A stretch of DNA of 64,000 nucleotides from Cryobacterium flavum (GCF_900103805.1 NZ_FNIB01000004.1:186001-250000); one strand, 5' to 3'. Shown: positions 38,960 to 52,057, counted from the first letter of the stretch. Translations and numbers: made by a program. Notes: generated by a model not told the origin, from the letters alone.

Positions 38960-39324
38960 TGAGCGCCGAACTCACTACCCAGCTTGACGCCGCCGTCTTC
39001 AACGAATCCGGCCTGCTGCCCGCCGTCATTCAGCAGTGGGACACCCACGAGGTGCTCATGCTCGGCTGGATGAACCGCGAGGCGCTGCGCCGCACCCTCA
39101 CCGAAGGGCGCGTCACCTTCTGGTCGCGCAGCCGGCAGGAATTCTGGCGAAAGGGCGACACGTCGGGCCACGCCCAGTACGTACACTCGGCCGCCTTCGA
39201 TTGCGACAATGACACCCTGCTCGTGCAGGTCGACCAGGTTGGGGCGGCCTGCCACACCGGCTCGCGCACCTGTTTCGACGGGCGCGACCTCGGTGCCGGC
39301 TCCATGGAAAGGCCCACGGAATGA
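38959..39324 (+). CDS. hisI: Phosphoribosyl-AMP cyclohydrolase
   Basis: Opens the adenine ring of PR-AMP in histidine synthesis. The 121-aa protein shows [60 protein letters not shown] and [13 protein letters not shown] with the zinc ligands Cys-Cys-Cys and Mg2+ Asp residues. It is the HisI-only form. Its start overlaps the hisF stop by 1 bp and its stop overlaps the trpE start by 4 bp, linking the his and trp sets. Confidence 0.95.
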   Translation: MSAELTTQLDAAVFNESGLLPAVIQQWDTHEVLMLGWMNREALRRTLTEGRVTFWSRSRQEFWRKGDTSGHAQYVHSAAFDCDNDTLLVQVDQVGAACHTGSRTCFDGRDLGAGSMERPTE

Positions 39325-40877
39325 CAGCCACCACCCCGGCCGTAACGGGCGCCCGCACCGCCGGCTCCACAACCCGGGGCCAGTTCGATGCCCTCCGTGA
39401 CGCGCATCGGGTCATTCCGGTCATTCGGGAGCTCTTCGCCGACGGTGAGACCCCGGTCGGCATATACCGCAAGCTGGCCAACGGTTTGCCGGGCAGTTTT
39501 CTGCTCGAGTCCGCCGAACAGGGCGGCATCTGGTCGCGCTTCTCCTTCGTGGGGGTGTCGTCGTTCGGCGTGCTCACCCAGGAGGGCGACAACACCCGGT
39601 GGATCGACTACGGTCTCTCCGCCGACCGGGCCTTGGGCTCCGCCGCAGAGCTGGGCCCGCTGGCAGCCCTGGCCTATCTGTTCGACCGCTGGCAGACGCC
39701 GCGGTTGCCCGAACACCCGCCGCTGACCGGTGGCCTCGTCGGTTTCATCGGGTGGGAGGCGATCCGTCAGATTGAACGCCTGCCGCATCAGCCGCCGGCC
39801 GACTACGACGTACCCGGTCAGTCCTTCAGCTTCGTCGCCGACCTCGTCGTACTCGACCACAAGTACGGCACCGTGCAGCTCATCGCCAACGTCCTGAACG
39901 ACGGCACCGACACGCCAGACACACTGTGGGCGGATGCGACGGCTCGCCTGGATTCCCTGCAAAAGCGCCTCGCCGCGCCCGGGGAATCCTGGCTAGCCGA
40001 GGTCGACCTGCAGGCACCGAGCGCGCCGAGCAATCGCACCACGCGCGAAGACTTTCTCGCCGCCGTCAACATCGGCAAGCAGCACATCGTCGATGGCGAT
40101 GTTTTTCAGGTCGTCATCTCCCAGCGCTTCGACCAGGTCTGCACCGCGCACCCAATCGACGTCTACCGGGTGCTGCGCAGCCTCAATCCGAGCCCGTACA
40201 TGTACCTGCTGAGCCTGGAAACACCGAGCGGAGACCCGTACTGGATCGTCGGGTCCTCACCCGAAGCCCTCGTCAAGGTTCAAGACCAACGTGTCTTCAC
40301 CCATCCGATCGCCGGCTCGAAGCCGCGCGGCACCACACCGGATGCCGACGCCGACTACGCGATCGAACTAGCCGGTGACCCCAAGGAACGTGCAGAGCAC
40401 CTCATGCTCGTCGACCTGGCCCGCAACGACCTGCTCAAGGTCTGCACGGCCGGATCCGTTGAAGTGACCGAGTTCATGCGCATCGAACGCTTCAGTCACA
40501 TCATGCACCTGGTCTCCTCGGTCGAGGGCAACCTGGTGCCCGGCAAAACCGCGATCGACGTCTTCCGCGCCACGTTCCCGGCTGGAACCTTGTCGGGCGC
40601 TCCGAAACCGCGGGCTCTGGAGATCATCGACGCCCTCGAACCGGCCCAGCGCGGCGTGTATGGGGGAGTGGTCGGCTACTTCGGCTTTGCTGGTGACGCC
40701 GACCTCGCCATCGCCATTCGCACCGCGACGATCAAGGACGGCATCGCCCGCGTGCAGGCGGGTGGCGGCGTCGTCACCGATTCCGACCCGGCCTCCGAGT
40801 ACCAGGAATCCCAGAACAAGGCCGCCGCACCATTGCGTGCGGTCGCCGTGGCCAACGCGATGCGGAGGGTTTTCTAA
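39321..40877 (+). CDS. trpE: Anthranilate synthase component I
   Basis: Makes anthranilate from chorismate with ammonia from TrpG. The 518-aa protein has the N-terminal regulatory region ([20 protein letters not shown], near a tryptophan-binding Ser) and the chorismate-binding domain: [72 protein letters not shown] and [20 protein letters not shown]. The start overlaps hisI by 4 bp. No attenuator leader fits in front of it, so tryptophan control by leader peptide is unlikely at this site. trpG and trpD are not in the window. Confidence 0.95.
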   Translation: MTATTPAVTGARTAGSTTRGQFDALRDAHRVIPVIRELFADGETPVGIYRKLANGLPGSFLLESAEQGGIWSRFSFVGVSSFGVLTQEGDNTRWIDYGLSADRALGSAAELGPLAALAYLFDRWQTPRLPEHPPLTGGLVGFIGWEAIRQIERLPHQPPADYDVPGQSFSFVADLVVLDHKYGTVQLIANVLNDGTDTPDTLWADATARLDSLQKRLAAPGESWLAEVDLQAPSAPSNRTTREDFLAAVNIGKQHIVDGDVFQVVISQRFDQVCTAHPIDVYRVLRSLNPSPYMYLLSLETPSGDPYWIVGSSPEALVKVQDQRVFTHPIAGSKPRGTTPDADADYAIELAGDPKERAEHLMLVDLARNDLLKVCTAGSVEVTEFMRIERFSHIMHLVSSVEGNLVPGKTAIDVFRATFPAGTLSGAPKPRALEIIDALEPAQRGVYGGVVGYFGFAGDADLAIAIRTATIKDGIARVQAGGGVVTDSDPASEYQESQNKAAAPLRAVAVANAMRRVF

Positions 40878-41563
40878 TGGTGCCCGATACCCCGACAGAA
40901 ACAGCCAAACGGATGTCGCCCCGTCGGCTCAAACTCATTCTCATCCTCACCATTCTGGGTGCGAGCGCACTGGCATTGCTGGCCTGGACCCAGGTCTGGG
41001 TCCACGCGGAAGTGGGACTTCCCGACGCTGGCACCCAGGTGCTGCAGATCGACGGAGCCATCGCCGCGCCGGCGCTGACGGCACTCGCGCTCTGCGGTTT
41101 CGCCCTGGCCGGTGCCCTCACCATTGCCGGTCGGCTCATTCGCATCGTGCTCGGCGCCCTCGAGGTATTGCTCGGGGTGTCGGTGTTTCTCGCCGCGTTC
41201 CTCGCGGTCGACGACCCATCGCGAGCCAGTGCCGCTGCGGTCACCGCAGCGACGGGCATCGCCGGACATGAATCCATTCAGCTGAGCGTGCTCGGCACAG
41301 TTGTCACGCCGTGGCCATACGTCGCCATGGCGGCGGCGGTACTCATGGCCGCCACCGGGGTGATGGTGATCCTGACCAGCGCGCGCTGGCCTGGCCCGAC
41401 CCGCAAGTACCAGGCCGTGCGTTTTGAATCGGTCGCCTCAGCCGACGGTTCCGTGCCGGCTGCGCCCTTCGTCGGCGACTCGCCGCCCGCACCGACCGCC
41501 GCGAGCGACTCGGTCGGCGACTGGGACGATCTCAGTCGCGGTGAAGACCCGACCGCTCGCTGA
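40877..41563 (+). CDS. Trp-biosynthesis-associated membrane protein
   Basis: 228-aa protein with four hydrophobic helices (ILILTILGASALALLAWTQV; ALTALALCGFALAGALTIAG; VLGALEVLLGVSVFLAAFLA; PYVAMAAAVLMAATGVMVIL) and a Pro/Ala/Ser-rich cytosolic tail of about 55 residues. It matches in position and layout the membrane protein family located in actinobacterial trp operons (Trp_oprn_chp). Function unknown; a role in tryptophan or aromatic transport or regulation is conjecture. The ATG shares a base with the trpE stop (TAATG), which shows tight coupling. Confidence 0.88.
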   Translation: MVPDTPTETAKRMSPRRLKLILILTILGASALALLAWTQVWVHAEVGLPDAGTQVLQIDGAIAAPALTALALCGFALAGALTIAGRLIRIVLGALEVLLGVSVFLAAFLAVDDPSRASAAAVTAATGIAGHESIQLSVLGTVVTPWPYVAMAAAVLMAATGVMVILTSARWPGPTRKYQAVRFESVASADGSVPAAPFVGDSPPAPTAASDSVGDWDDLSRGEDPTAR

Positions 41564-41587
41564 AGGCGGGCCGTCGCTCCGCTAGAC

Positions 41588-41603
41588 TTGACCCGCTGGT
41601 CAA
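41588..41603. promoter_or_regulatory. Perfect palindrome before the HGxxPAAW gene
   Basis: TTGACC and GGTCAA arms with CGCT between. The -10-like TAGACT lies at 41583-41588, just left of it, and the HGxxPAAW gene starts at 41638. It could be a repressor site for the trpC-B-A part of the cluster. Confidence 0.35.
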
Positions 41604-41637
41604 CGCACGCAGTGTTAACGTATTTACGAGGAGAACC

Positions 41638-41859
41638 ATGAGCATCGATCTGTCAGATCCCGGACACGGCCACTCCCCGGCGGCCTGGACCGCGGTCATC
41701 ATCATGCTGGCCGCTTTCACCATCGGCACCACAGCCTTCTTCTTCGAGCTGGTCTGGCTCGTCTGGGCGTCCTTCGGACTGCTCATCGCCGGCGTCATCG
41801 TCGGCTACGTACTCAGCAAGGTCGGCTACGGCGTCAATGCCACGTCGCCCGGCCACTGA
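41638..41859 (+). CDS. HGxxPAAW-family small membrane protein
   Basis: 73-aa protein with the name-giving motif HGHSPAAWTAV near residues 10-20 and two transmembrane helices (VIIMLAAFTIGTTAFFFELV; ASFGLLIAGVIVGYVLSKVG). Family members occur in actinobacterial trp operons between trpE and trpC; function unknown. A good ribosome site AGGAG precedes the ATG. Its last 22 bp overlap the longest trpC frame. Together with the gene before it, it makes two membrane proteins embedded among tryptophan genes. Confidence 0.9.
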   Translation: MSIDLSDPGHGHSPAAWTAVIIMLAAFTIGTTAFFFELVWLVWASFGLLIAGVIVGYVLSKVGYGVNATSPGH

Positions 41860-42649
41860 CCGGCTGCAAAGAGACCTTGTGCTTCAAGAACTTCTCGCCG
41901 GCTCGGTATCCGATGCCGAACAACGCCTCCTGACTCGCCCGCTGGCGACCGTCGAGACGGCGGCGCGCGCCCACGCGCCCGCACTCGACGCGCTGGCGGC
42001 CTTGGCCCCGGCTGATCGCGTCAAGATTCTCGCGGAAATCAAGCGGGCCAGCCCCAGCCGCGGTTCCCTGGCGGCCATCACCGACCCGGCAGCACTTGCT
42101 GTCTCCTATGAGACCGGCGGGGCGAGCGCTATCAGCGTGCTAACCGAGGGTCGCCGCTTTCACGGCTCACTGACCGACCTCGAACAGGTGCGGGCTGCGG
42201 TGGGCATTCCTATCCTCCGCAAGGACTTCATCGGAACCCCGTATCAGGTGTTCGAAGCGCGCGCAGCCGGCGCCGACCTCGTGCTGCTGATCGTGGCCGC
42301 GCTCGATCAGGCCACCCTCGTCTCCCTCCACGATCTCATTCGTGAGCTCGGCATGACCGCCCTGGTCGAAACGCACAGCGGCGACGAAGTGAGCCGCGCA
42401 CTCGACATCGGTGCGAGCCTGGTCGGGGTCAACGCCCGCAACCTGTCCACTTTTGAACTCGACCAGAACCTCTTCGAGACTCTGGCCGACAAAATTCCGT
42501 CCGGCGTCATCCGAGTCGCCGAATCCGCCGTCAAGACTGCCGCCGACGTCGCGCACTACCGTGCAGCCGGCGCCGACGTCGTCTTGGTCGGCGAAGCGCT
42601 CGTCACGAGCGACCCCATCCGAACCCTCTCCGAGTTTTTGGCGGTTTAA
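41837..42649 (+). CDS. trpC: Indole-3-glycerol phosphate synthase
   Basis: Forms indole glycerol phosphate for tryptophan. The 270-aa TIM barrel has VKILAEIKRASPSRGSLAAI (catalytic Lys), SVLTEGRRFHGSLTDLEQVR, ILRKDFIGTPYQVFEARAAG (Lys), LVGVNARNLSTFELDQNLFE and VAESAVKTAADV. Two starts are possible: ATG 41837, overlapping the upstream gene by 23 bp, or GTG 41879, with AAAGAG before it and giving VLQELLAGSV, closer to usual TrpC N-termini. I keep the longer one as coordinate but favour neither strongly. trpB follows directly. Confidence 0.94.
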   Translation: MPRRPATDRLQRDLVLQELLAGSVSDAEQRLLTRPLATVETAARAHAPALDALAALAPADRVKILAEIKRASPSRGSLAAITDPAALAVSYETGGASAISVLTEGRRFHGSLTDLEQVRAAVGIPILRKDFIGTPYQVFEARAAGADLVLLIVAALDQATLVSLHDLIRELGMTALVETHSGDEVSRALDIGASLVGVNARNLSTFELDQNLFETLADKIPSGVIRVAESAVKTAADVAHYRAAGADVVLVGEALVTSDPIRTLSEFLAV

Positions 42650-43876
42650 ATGTCTTTGCGAAAAGAATCCTTGCGTGCGCAGTCCGGCCCGTATTTCGGC
42701 GGCTTCGGCGGCCGGTTCGTGCCCGAATCCCTCGTGGCGGCGCTCGATGAACTCACGGCGGAATACGAACTCGCCAAGAACGATCCCGCCTTCGCCGCGG
42801 CCCTGATGGAGTTGAACGTCAACTACGCCGGTCGCCCCTCGATCATCACCGAGGTTCCGCGCTTCGCCGAGTACGCCGGCGGCGGCCGCATCATCCTCAA
42901 ACGCGAAGATCTCAATCACACCGGCTCGCACAAGATCAACAACGCCCTGGGCCAGGCCCTGCTCACCAAGCGCATCGGCAAGACCCGCGTCATCGCGGAA
43001 ACCGGAGCCGGCCAGCACGGCGTGGCCACGGCCACCGTCGCCGCCCTCTTCGGGCTGGAGTGCGTCGTCTACATGGGCGAGGTCGACACCGAACGCCAGG
43101 CCCTCAACGTGGCCCGGATGCGCCTGCTCGGTGCCGAGGTCGTTCCGGTCAAGACCGGCTCGCGCACCCTGAAGGATGCCATCAACGACGCCATGCGCGA
43201 CTGGGTCACCAACGTTGAGACCACCAACTATATTTTCGGAACCGTGGCCGGCCCGCATCCGTTCCCCGCCATGGTGCGTGACTTTCAGAAGATCATCGGT
43301 GAAGAAGCCCGTCAGCAGGTGCTCGACCTGACCGGCAGCCTGCCGGATGCTGTCACAGCCTGTGTCGGCGGCGGCTCCAACGCCATGGGCATCTTTCATG
43401 CCTTCCTCGACGACCCGGATGTCGCCCTGTTCGGCTATGAGGCGGCCGGCGACGGCATTGACACGCCGCGGCACGCTGCCACCATCACCAAGGGGCGTCC
43501 CGGAGTACTGCACGGCGCCCGCAGCATGCTGCTGCAGGACGAAGACGGCCAAACCATCGATTCCCACTCTATCTCGGCCGGCCTCGACTATCCGGGGGTC
43601 GGACCGGAGCACGCCTGGCTCGCGAGCATCGGCCGGGCCACCTACCTGCCGATCAGCGACGACGAGGCGATGAGCGCCCTGCGCCTGCTCAGCCGCACCG
43701 AGGGCATCATCCCCGCGATCGAGTCGTCGCACGCCCTCGCCGGCACCCTCGAACTCGGCCGTGCGCTCGGCCCTGAAGCGACCATCCTGGTCAACCTCAG
43801 CGGTCGCGGCGACAAAGACATGGAAACAGCGGGCCGGTACTTCGACCTCCTCGACGAAGGCGCTGACCAGTCATGA
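42650..43876 (+). CDS. trpB: Tryptophan synthase beta subunit
   Basis: PLP enzyme joining indole and serine. The 408-aa protein contains [40 protein letters not shown] with the PLP lysine in [27 protein letters not shown], the phosphate loop [18 protein letters not shown] and [20 protein letters not shown]. Length and motifs are standard TrpB1. It begins at the base after the trpC stop codon and overlaps trpA by 4 bp. Confidence 0.97.
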   Translation: MSLRKESLRAQSGPYFGGFGGRFVPESLVAALDELTAEYELAKNDPAFAAALMELNVNYAGRPSIITEVPRFAEYAGGGRIILKREDLNHTGSHKINNALGQALLTKRIGKTRVIAETGAGQHGVATATVAALFGLECVVYMGEVDTERQALNVARMRLLGAEVVPVKTGSRTLKDAINDAMRDWVTNVETTNYIFGTVAGPHPFPAMVRDFQKIIGEEARQQVLDLTGSLPDAVTACVGGGSNAMGIFHAFLDDPDVALFGYEAAGDGIDTPRHAATITKGRPGVLHGARSMLLQDEDGQTIDSHSISAGLDYPGVGPEHAWLASIGRATYLPISDDEAMSALRLLSRTEGIIPAIESSHALAGTLELGRALGPEATILVNLSGRGDKDMETAGRYFDLLDEGADQS

Positions 43877-44721
43877 CCACCCCCGTTTTTCGACATGGAA
43901 CGACGAGCGGCATGGTGAGCTCGGTCGAACAGACCATTGCCCGCCGCCGGACCGAGGGCGGGGGAGCCCTCATCGGCTACCTGCCGGTTGGTTTCCCCAC
44001 CCTGAACGAGAGCATCGACGCGGCGGTGGCCCTCGTCGCCAACGGCGTCGACATCATCGAACTCGGCCTGCCCTACTCCGACCCCGTGATGGATGGCCCG
44101 GTCATTCAGGCGGCAACCCAGCAGGCACTGGCCAACGGGTTCAAACTCCGCCACGGTTTTGAAGCGATCAGGGCCATCACCGAGCAGGTCGACGCGCCCG
44201 TTCTGGTGATGACCTACTGGAACCCGGTCGTTCAGTACGGAGCTGAGCGTTTCGCCGATGACCTCCGGGCCGCCGGGGGCGCGGGTCTGATCACCCCCGA
44301 CCTCATTCCCGATGAAGCCGCCGACTGGATGGCCGCGAGCGAGCGCACCGGACTCGACCGGGTGTTCCTGGCCGCGCCGTCCTCGTCCGATGCCCGCCTG
44401 GTGCAGGCGATCGAAGCCAGCCGCGGATTTGTCTATACCGTCTCAACGATGGGTACCACCGGTGCTCGCGCGGGCGTCGATGCCGCCGCTCGTATCCTGG
44501 TGGAACGCCTGCGCGCCGCCGGCTGCACGAGCGCCTGCGTCGGCCTCGGCATCTCCACCCCCGAGCAGGTCCGTGAGATTCTCGGCTACGCCGACGGCGC
44601 CATCGTCGGCTCTGCGCTCGTGAAAGCGCTCACCGACGGGGGAGTACCCGCCGTTGCCCGCCTGGCGCTCGAACTTGCCGCCGGCGCGAACGATATTCGC
44701 CCGCCGTCGCCGCCCCGGTAA
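43873..44721 (+). CDS. trpA: Tryptophan synthase alpha subunit
   Basis: Cleaves indole glycerol phosphate to indole for TrpB. The 282-aa protein has [20 protein letters not shown] (catalytic Glu region usually ELG), [40 protein letters not shown] and [15 protein letters not shown]. The first residues before [10 protein letters not shown] (about 16) are extra and a GTG at 43915 is another possible start. It overlaps trpB by 4 bp and ends the cluster. Confidence 0.95.
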   Translation: MTTPVFRHGTTSGMVSSVEQTIARRRTEGGGALIGYLPVGFPTLNESIDAAVALVANGVDIIELGLPYSDPVMDGPVIQAATQQALANGFKLRHGFEAIRAITEQVDAPVLVMTYWNPVVQYGAERFADDLRAAGGAGLITPDLIPDEAADWMAASERTGLDRVFLAAPSSSDARLVQAIEASRGFVYTVSTMGTTGARAGVDAAARILVERLRAAGCTSACVGLGISTPEQVREILGYADGAIVGSALVKALTDGGVPAVARLALELAAGANDIRPPSPPR

Positions 44722-44802
44722 ATTGTCACTTCGGTAGATCCAGGCGCGTTCTACGCTAAATTGTTCGAGGCGATCGATTCGCCCCAGGTGGCGTGAGTCA
44801 CG

Positions 44803-45816
44803 ATGAAAGGTAGTACCCAGGTGTCTTTGAGTCTTCTGAGCACGAGCATCCCGAGCCCCGCGTGGAGCTTCTTTGACCTCGGTCCGTTCCGCATTCACGC
44901 CTACGCGCTGTGCATCCTTGCCGGAATCATCCTCGCGACGATCATCACGTCGCGCCGCCTCACCAAGCGCGGCGCCGAGCCGGGAGTCGTACTCGACATC
45001 ATCCTCTGGGCCGTGCCGCTCGGCATCGTCGGTGCGCGTATCTACCACGTGCTCACCCACCCGGGCGACTACTTCTTCGAGGGAGCCGATCTGCTCCGCA
45101 CCCTGTATATCTGGGAGGGCGGCAACGCGATCTTCGGCTCCCTGATCGGTGGTGCCGTCGGTGCCTGGATCGGCTGCCGCCTGGCCGGTATCCGCTTTTG
45201 GACCTTCGCCGACGCCGTCGCACCCGCGCTGCTCGTCGCCCAGGCGACCGGCCGGCTCGGCAACTGGTTCAACCACGAACTTTTCGGGCTGCCGACGAGC
45301 CTGCCGTGGGGCCTGGAAATTGACCCAAGCAACCCGGCATTCCCGGTGGGGCTGCCGGACGGCACGCTGTTCCACCCGACTTTTCTCTACGAAATCATCT
45401 GGAACCTGCTTGGTGTTGCCGTCATCCTCTATCTGGAACGCAAGTTTCGCCTGCGTTTCGGGCAAACCCTGGGCGCCTACCTCATCTGGTACGGACTGGG
45501 TCGCAGCTTTTTTGAATCGATTCGCATTGACCCGAGCGAGATTTACTTCGGAATCCGCACTAACGTCTGGGCGGCCATGGCGGCCATTGCCGTCGGTCTG
45601 ATCATTATTCTGGTGCAGCGTCACCGTCACCCCGGCCTCGAGCCCAGCGCCTATGTGCCCGGTCGGGAATGGATTGGTCCGGACGCTGGGGTAGAATTTG
45701 AGGACAGCGATTCGGATGATCTTGATCAAAGCTCCGCGGATCAGAGCGATGATGCCGATGAACGCACCGAATCACCCGAGGCTCCAGCCACAAGCACGAG
45801 CGCTTCGCGTCTGTAG
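44803..45816 (+). CDS. lgt: Prolipoprotein diacylglyceryl transferase
   Basis: Integral membrane enzyme that transfers diacylglycerol from phosphatidylglycerol to the lipobox cysteine of prolipoproteins. The 337-aa protein has seven or so hydrophobic helices, the HAYALCILAGIILATIITS region, VGARIYHVLTHP and the Lgt signature ATGRLGNWFNHELFGLPTS. After residue about 290 it carries a very acidic, disordered tail rich in Asp, Glu and Ser, which is longer than in E. coli Lgt (291 aa). Starts ATG 44803 or GTG 44821 are both possible. Confidence 0.94.
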   Translation: MKGSTQVSLSLLSTSIPSPAWSFFDLGPFRIHAYALCILAGIILATIITSRRLTKRGAEPGVVLDIILWAVPLGIVGARIYHVLTHPGDYFFEGADLLRTLYIWEGGNAIFGSLIGGAVGAWIGCRLAGIRFWTFADAVAPALLVAQATGRLGNWFNHELFGLPTSLPWGLEIDPSNPAFPVGLPDGTLFHPTFLYEIIWNLLGVAVILYLERKFRLRFGQTLGAYLIWYGLGRSFFESIRIDPSEIYFGIRTNVWAAMAAIAVGLIIILVQRHRHPGLEPSAYVPGREWIGPDAGVEFEDSDSDDLDQSSADQSDDADERTESPEAPATSTSASRL

Positions 45817-45870
45817 AGTTCGTTCGCTGACATCCAGCCAACACACACGTAGCGCCGCCCGAATGCGGGC

Positions 45871-45898
45871 CTGACCCGAACCGGGCAAGCGTTATATT
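45871..45898 (+). promoter_or_regulatory. Candidate promoter for gltBD
   Basis: CTGACC (45871-45876) and TATATT (45893-45898) with 16-bp spacing, about 65 bp before the gltB start. Confidence 0.4.
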
Positions 45899-45963
45899 CC
45901 GCACACATCTCCTTCGGGCCAGCGTCGTCCCTTACTGCCAGTCATTTCGTGAGGACGGTCTCA

Positions 45964-48900
45964 ATGGCGCAGAAACCTCTCTACTCCCGCTTCAGCAGCA
46001 TGCCCGAAGCATCCGGTTTGTACGATCCGGCGGCCGAACGCGACGCGTGCGGCCTGGCCATGGTGGCGACCCTGCGAGGAACCGCCGGGCACGACATCAT
46101 CACGCAGGCCCTCGACGCCCTGCGTAACCTGGAACACCGCGGGGCCGTCGGCTCCGACGCCGGAACCGGTGACGGTGCCGGAATCATCACCCAGATACCG
46201 GATGCCTTCCTGCGCGCCGTCACGGATATAGCGCTTCCCCCGGTGGGGCAGTACGCCGTCGGCAACGTTTTTCTGCCAACCGATCCGACCGCTCGCACCG
46301 CCATCAAGCGCGCCATCAGCGTGATCGCGGACGAGGAAAGCCTCAGCATCCTCGGGTGGCGTGAGGTTCCGGTACACCCGGAAGACCTCGGCAGCCAGGC
46401 CCGCGCGAACATGCCCGCCATCCAACAGCTGTTCGTGCAGAGCACTCGCACCACCGAAGCCGGCGCTCCGTTCTCCGACATCGCGCTGGATCGGCAGACC
46501 TTTCGGCTGCGCAAGCGCGCCGAACGCGAGCTCGAGATCTACTTCGTGTCGCTGTCCTGCCGCACCCTGGTCTACAAAGGCATGGTCACGACCCTGCAGC
46601 TCGAACCGTTCTACCCCGATCTGTCCGACGAACGTTTCGTCTCAACGCTCGCCCTCGTGCACTCGCGTTACTCCACGAACACGTTCCCGTCCTGGCCGCT
46701 CGCCCAGCCGTTCCGCATGATCGCCCACAACGGTGAGATCAACACGGTGCAGGGAAACCGCAACTGGATGCGCGCGCGTCAGTCCCAGCTCGAGTCCGAG
46801 CTGCTCGGCGACCTCGCCCCCCTGCTGCCGATTGTCACCCCTGGAGCCAGCGACTCTGCCTCGTTCGATGAGGTCGTCGAACTGCTCAGCCTGTCCGGGC
46901 GGTCGCTGCCCCACGCCATCATGATGATGGTGCCGGAGGCCTGGGAAAACCAGACCGACCTCGACGACGAACGTCGCGACTTCTACGAGTACCACTCTAT
47001 GCTCATGGAACCGTGGGACGGCCCCGCCGCGATCGTCTTCACCGACGGATCCCTCGTCGGAGCAACGCTCGACCGCAACGGCCTGCGCCCCGGCCGCTAT
47101 CTCATTACCGACGACGGTCTCGTCGTGCTCGCGAGCGAGATCGGCGTGCTCGGCATCGACCCGGCCCGCGTCGTGCGTAAGGGCCGCCTGCGCCCCGGCC
47201 AGATGTTCCTGGTGGACACCAAGGCCGGCCGCATCATCGACGACCGTGAGATCAAGGCGGAGCTGTCGGCGAGCGAGCCGTGGGGCCAGTGGCTGCAAAA
47301 GGGCCGCATCAACCTCAAGGACCTTCCGGAACGGGAGCACATCGTGCACCCGCCGGCATCCGTTGTGCGTCGCCAGCGCACCTTCGGCTACACCGAAGAA
47401 GAAGTGCGCATCCTGCTCGCCCCGATGGCCCGCACCGGCGCCGAACCGCTCGGCGCTATGGGCAGCGACACACCCATCGCCGTGCTCAGCGACCGCCCGC
47501 GGCTCATGTTCGACTACTTCACCCAGCAGTTCGCGCAGGTCACCAACCCGCCGCTCGACTCCATCCGTGAAGAAGTCGTCACGAGCCTCAAGCTCGGCCT
47601 CGGCCCGGAACGCAACCTGCTGACCGCAGGCCCAGAGCATGCCCGCCAGGTCATTTTGGACTTCCCGGTCATTGACAACGACGAACTGGCCAAGATCCAG
47701 CACATCGACCCCGTCGTCGGCAGCCGCACCACCACGACCATTCGCGGCCTGTACCGCTTCGAAGAGGGTCCCGAGGCGCTATCCAAGCGCCTCGCCGCCA
47801 TCTGCGCCCTGGTCGACGAAGCCATCGAGGCCGGCGCCCTGTTCATCGTGCTGAGCGATCGGGATTCCAACAAGGACCTTGCACCGATCCCGTCGCTGCT
47901 CATGATCGCTGCCGTGCACCACCACCTGATCCGCACCGAGAACCGCATGAAGGTCGGCATCGTGGTCGAGGCTGGCGACGTGCGCGAGGTGCACCATGTG
48001 GCCCTGCTCATGGGCTATGGCGCCTCCGCCGTCAACCCCTACCTCGCCATGGAAACCTGCGAAGACCTCGTGCGCAGCGGCATCATCACCAACGTCACGC
48101 CCGAGAAGGCGGTCCGCAACGTGATCAAGGCGCTCGGCAAGGGCGTGCTCAAGATCATGTCCAAGATGGGCATCTCCACCGTGTCCTCCTACGCCGGCGC
48201 CCAGACCTTCGAAGCCGTCGGCCTGGCCCAGTCCTTCGTCGACCAGTACTTCACCGGTACCACGAGCAAGCTCGGCGGCGTCGGCATCGACGTGATCGGT
48301 GTCGAAAACCTGTCGCGTCACGCCTCCGCGTACCCAATGGATGCTGCGGTGACCGCACACGAGCGCCTCGCGACCGGCGGCGAATACCAATGGCGCCGCG
48401 ATGGTGCCCCGCACCTGTTCAACCCGGAGACCATCTTCCGGCTGCAGCACGCCACTCGCACCAAGCGCTACGACATCTTCCGCGAGTACACGAAAATGGT
48501 CGACGACCAGGCCGAATCGCTCATGACCCTGCGCGGCATGTTCACGCTCAGCCCGGGCCAGCGCACTCCGGTGCCGCTCGACGAGGTCGAATCGGTGTCG
48601 CAGATCGTCAAACGGTTCTCGACCGGCGCGATGAGCTATGGTTCCATTTCGCAGGAGGCGCACGAGACTCTCGCGATCGCCATGAACCGTCTGGGCGGCA
48701 AGTCCAATACCGGTGAGGGCGGCGAAGACCTCGACCGGCTGCTCGACCCGGCCCGGCGCAGCGCCGTCAAGCAGGTCGCCTCGGGCCGGTTCGGTGTGAC
48801 GAGCATGTACCTGACCCACGCCGACGACATCCAGATCAAACTTGCCCAGGGTGCCAAGCCCGGCGAGGGCGGTCAGCTGCCTCCCACCAAGGTGTACCCG

Positions 48901-50533
48901 TGGATCGCCCGCACCCGGCACGCCACGGCCGGCGTCGGCCTCATCTCGCCGCCGCCGCACCACGACATCTACTCGATCGAAGACTTGAAGCAGCTCATCT
49001 TCGACCTGAAACGCGCCAACCCCAAGGCACGCATCCACACCAAACTGGTCAGCCAGTCCGGTATCGGTGCCGTCGCGGCCGGTGTTGCCAAAGCCCTCTC
49101 CGACGTGATCTTGATCAGCGGCCACGACGGCGGAACGGGTGCCAGCCCGGTCAACTCGCTCAAGCACGCCGGAACCCCGTGGGAACTCGGCCTCGCCGAA
49201 ACCCAGCAGACGCTCATGCTCAACGGCATGCGTGACCGCGTGGTGGTGCAGGTGGATGGCCAGCTGAAGACCGGCCGTGACGTACTCATCGGTGCCCTGC
49301 TCGGTGCTGAGGAATTCGGCTTCGCCTCCGCTCCGCTTGTTGTGTCGGGCTGCATCATGATGCGCGTCTGCCACCTCGACACCTGCCCGGTCGGCGTTGC
49401 CACTCAGAACCCGGAACTGCGCAAACGTTTCGCCGGCCAGGCCGACCACGTCGTGAACTTCTTCGAGTTCATCGCCCAGGAGGTGCGTGAGTACCTCGCC
49501 GAGCTCGGCTTCCGCAGCCTCGATGAGGCCATCGGCCACCGCGAGGTGCTGAACGTGAACCGTGCACTCACTCACTGGAAGGCGCAGGGGCTTGACCTCT
49601 CTCCCATCCTGAGCGGCCCGGACTTCTCGGAGGCAGAACCGCGCAAGTGGGCGCGCGCTCAGGAGCACGAACTTGACAAGCACTTCGACAACGAACTGAT
49701 TCGGCGCAGCCAGAGCGTGCTCGAACACGGCGGGACGATCAGGATCGACCTGCCGATTCGCAACACCGAACGCGCCGTTGGTACCATGCTCGGCAACCAG
49801 GTTACCCTGCGCCACGGCGAGAATGGTCTGCCGGCCGGCTCGATCGAGGTCACTCTAACCGGCTCAGCCGGACAGTCCTTCGGGGCATTCCTGCCGAGCG
49901 GAATCACCCTGCGCCTCGAGGGCGAATCCAACGACTACGTCGGCAAGGGCCTGTCGGGCGGGCAGATCATCGTGCGCCCCGACCGGGCCAGCCAGTTCCC
50001 GGCCGAAGACAACGTCATCGCCGGAAACGTCATCGGCTACGGCGCCACGCAGGGCAGCATGTTCATTCGCGGCATTGTCGGCGAACGATTCCTCGTGCGC
50101 AACTCCGGAGCGATCGCCGTCGTCGAGGGCGTGGGTGACCACGCGCTCGAATACATGACCGGCGGCCTCGCCCTCATCCTCGGCGAGACCGGACGCAACC
50201 TCGGCGCCGGCATGAGTGGCGGCACGGCTTACGTCTACGGGTTGACCGCCGAACGGGTCAACCGTGACGCGCTGACCTCGGGGGAGCTCAGGTTGCTCGC
50301 CCTCGAGAGCGTCGACCGCGAGATCGTGCGCGACCTGCTCGAACAACACCGGGACCAGACCGATTCAGCACTCGCCAAGCGCATGCTGTCGAAGTTGGAA
50401 GAAACCATGAACGCATTTGTCAAGGTACTGCCGCGCGACTACGCGGCCGTACTGGAGACCAGGCAGACGGCCGTCGACGAGGGACTCGATCCCGACGGAC
50501 TCGTTGTCTGGAATCGAATTCTGGAGGTAACCA

Positions 50534-50541
<8 letters not shown>
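45964..50541 (+). CDS. gltB: Glutamate synthase, large subunit
   Basis: Transfers the glutamine amide to 2-oxoglutarate to give two glutamates. The 1525-aa protein has the N-terminal glutaminase with nucleophile Cys29 exposed after propeptide removal (AERDACGLAMVATLRGTAG), the central domain, the FMN/2-oxoglutarate domain (GEGGEDLDRLLDP; KLVSQSGIGAVAAGVAKALS; GHDGGTGASPVNSLKHAG), the 3Fe-4S cysteines in CIMMRVCHLDTCPVGVATQN and a C-terminal beta-helix (GGTAYVYG). ATG 45964 is chosen; GTG 45949 would add five residues. It overlaps gltD by 8 bp. The two make the NADPH-type GOGAT. Confidence 0.97.
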
Positions 50542-51991
<1,450 letters not shown>

Positions 51992-52057
51992 ACCCTTACT
52001 CTTCCTGCACCACGTCGTAATGCGCTCACAAAGCGCGGAAATCGGAGATTCACCAGA

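Noticed and set aside
47779-49815. 678-aa - strand open frame inside gltB
   Set aside because: Antisense shadow without domain or start signal.
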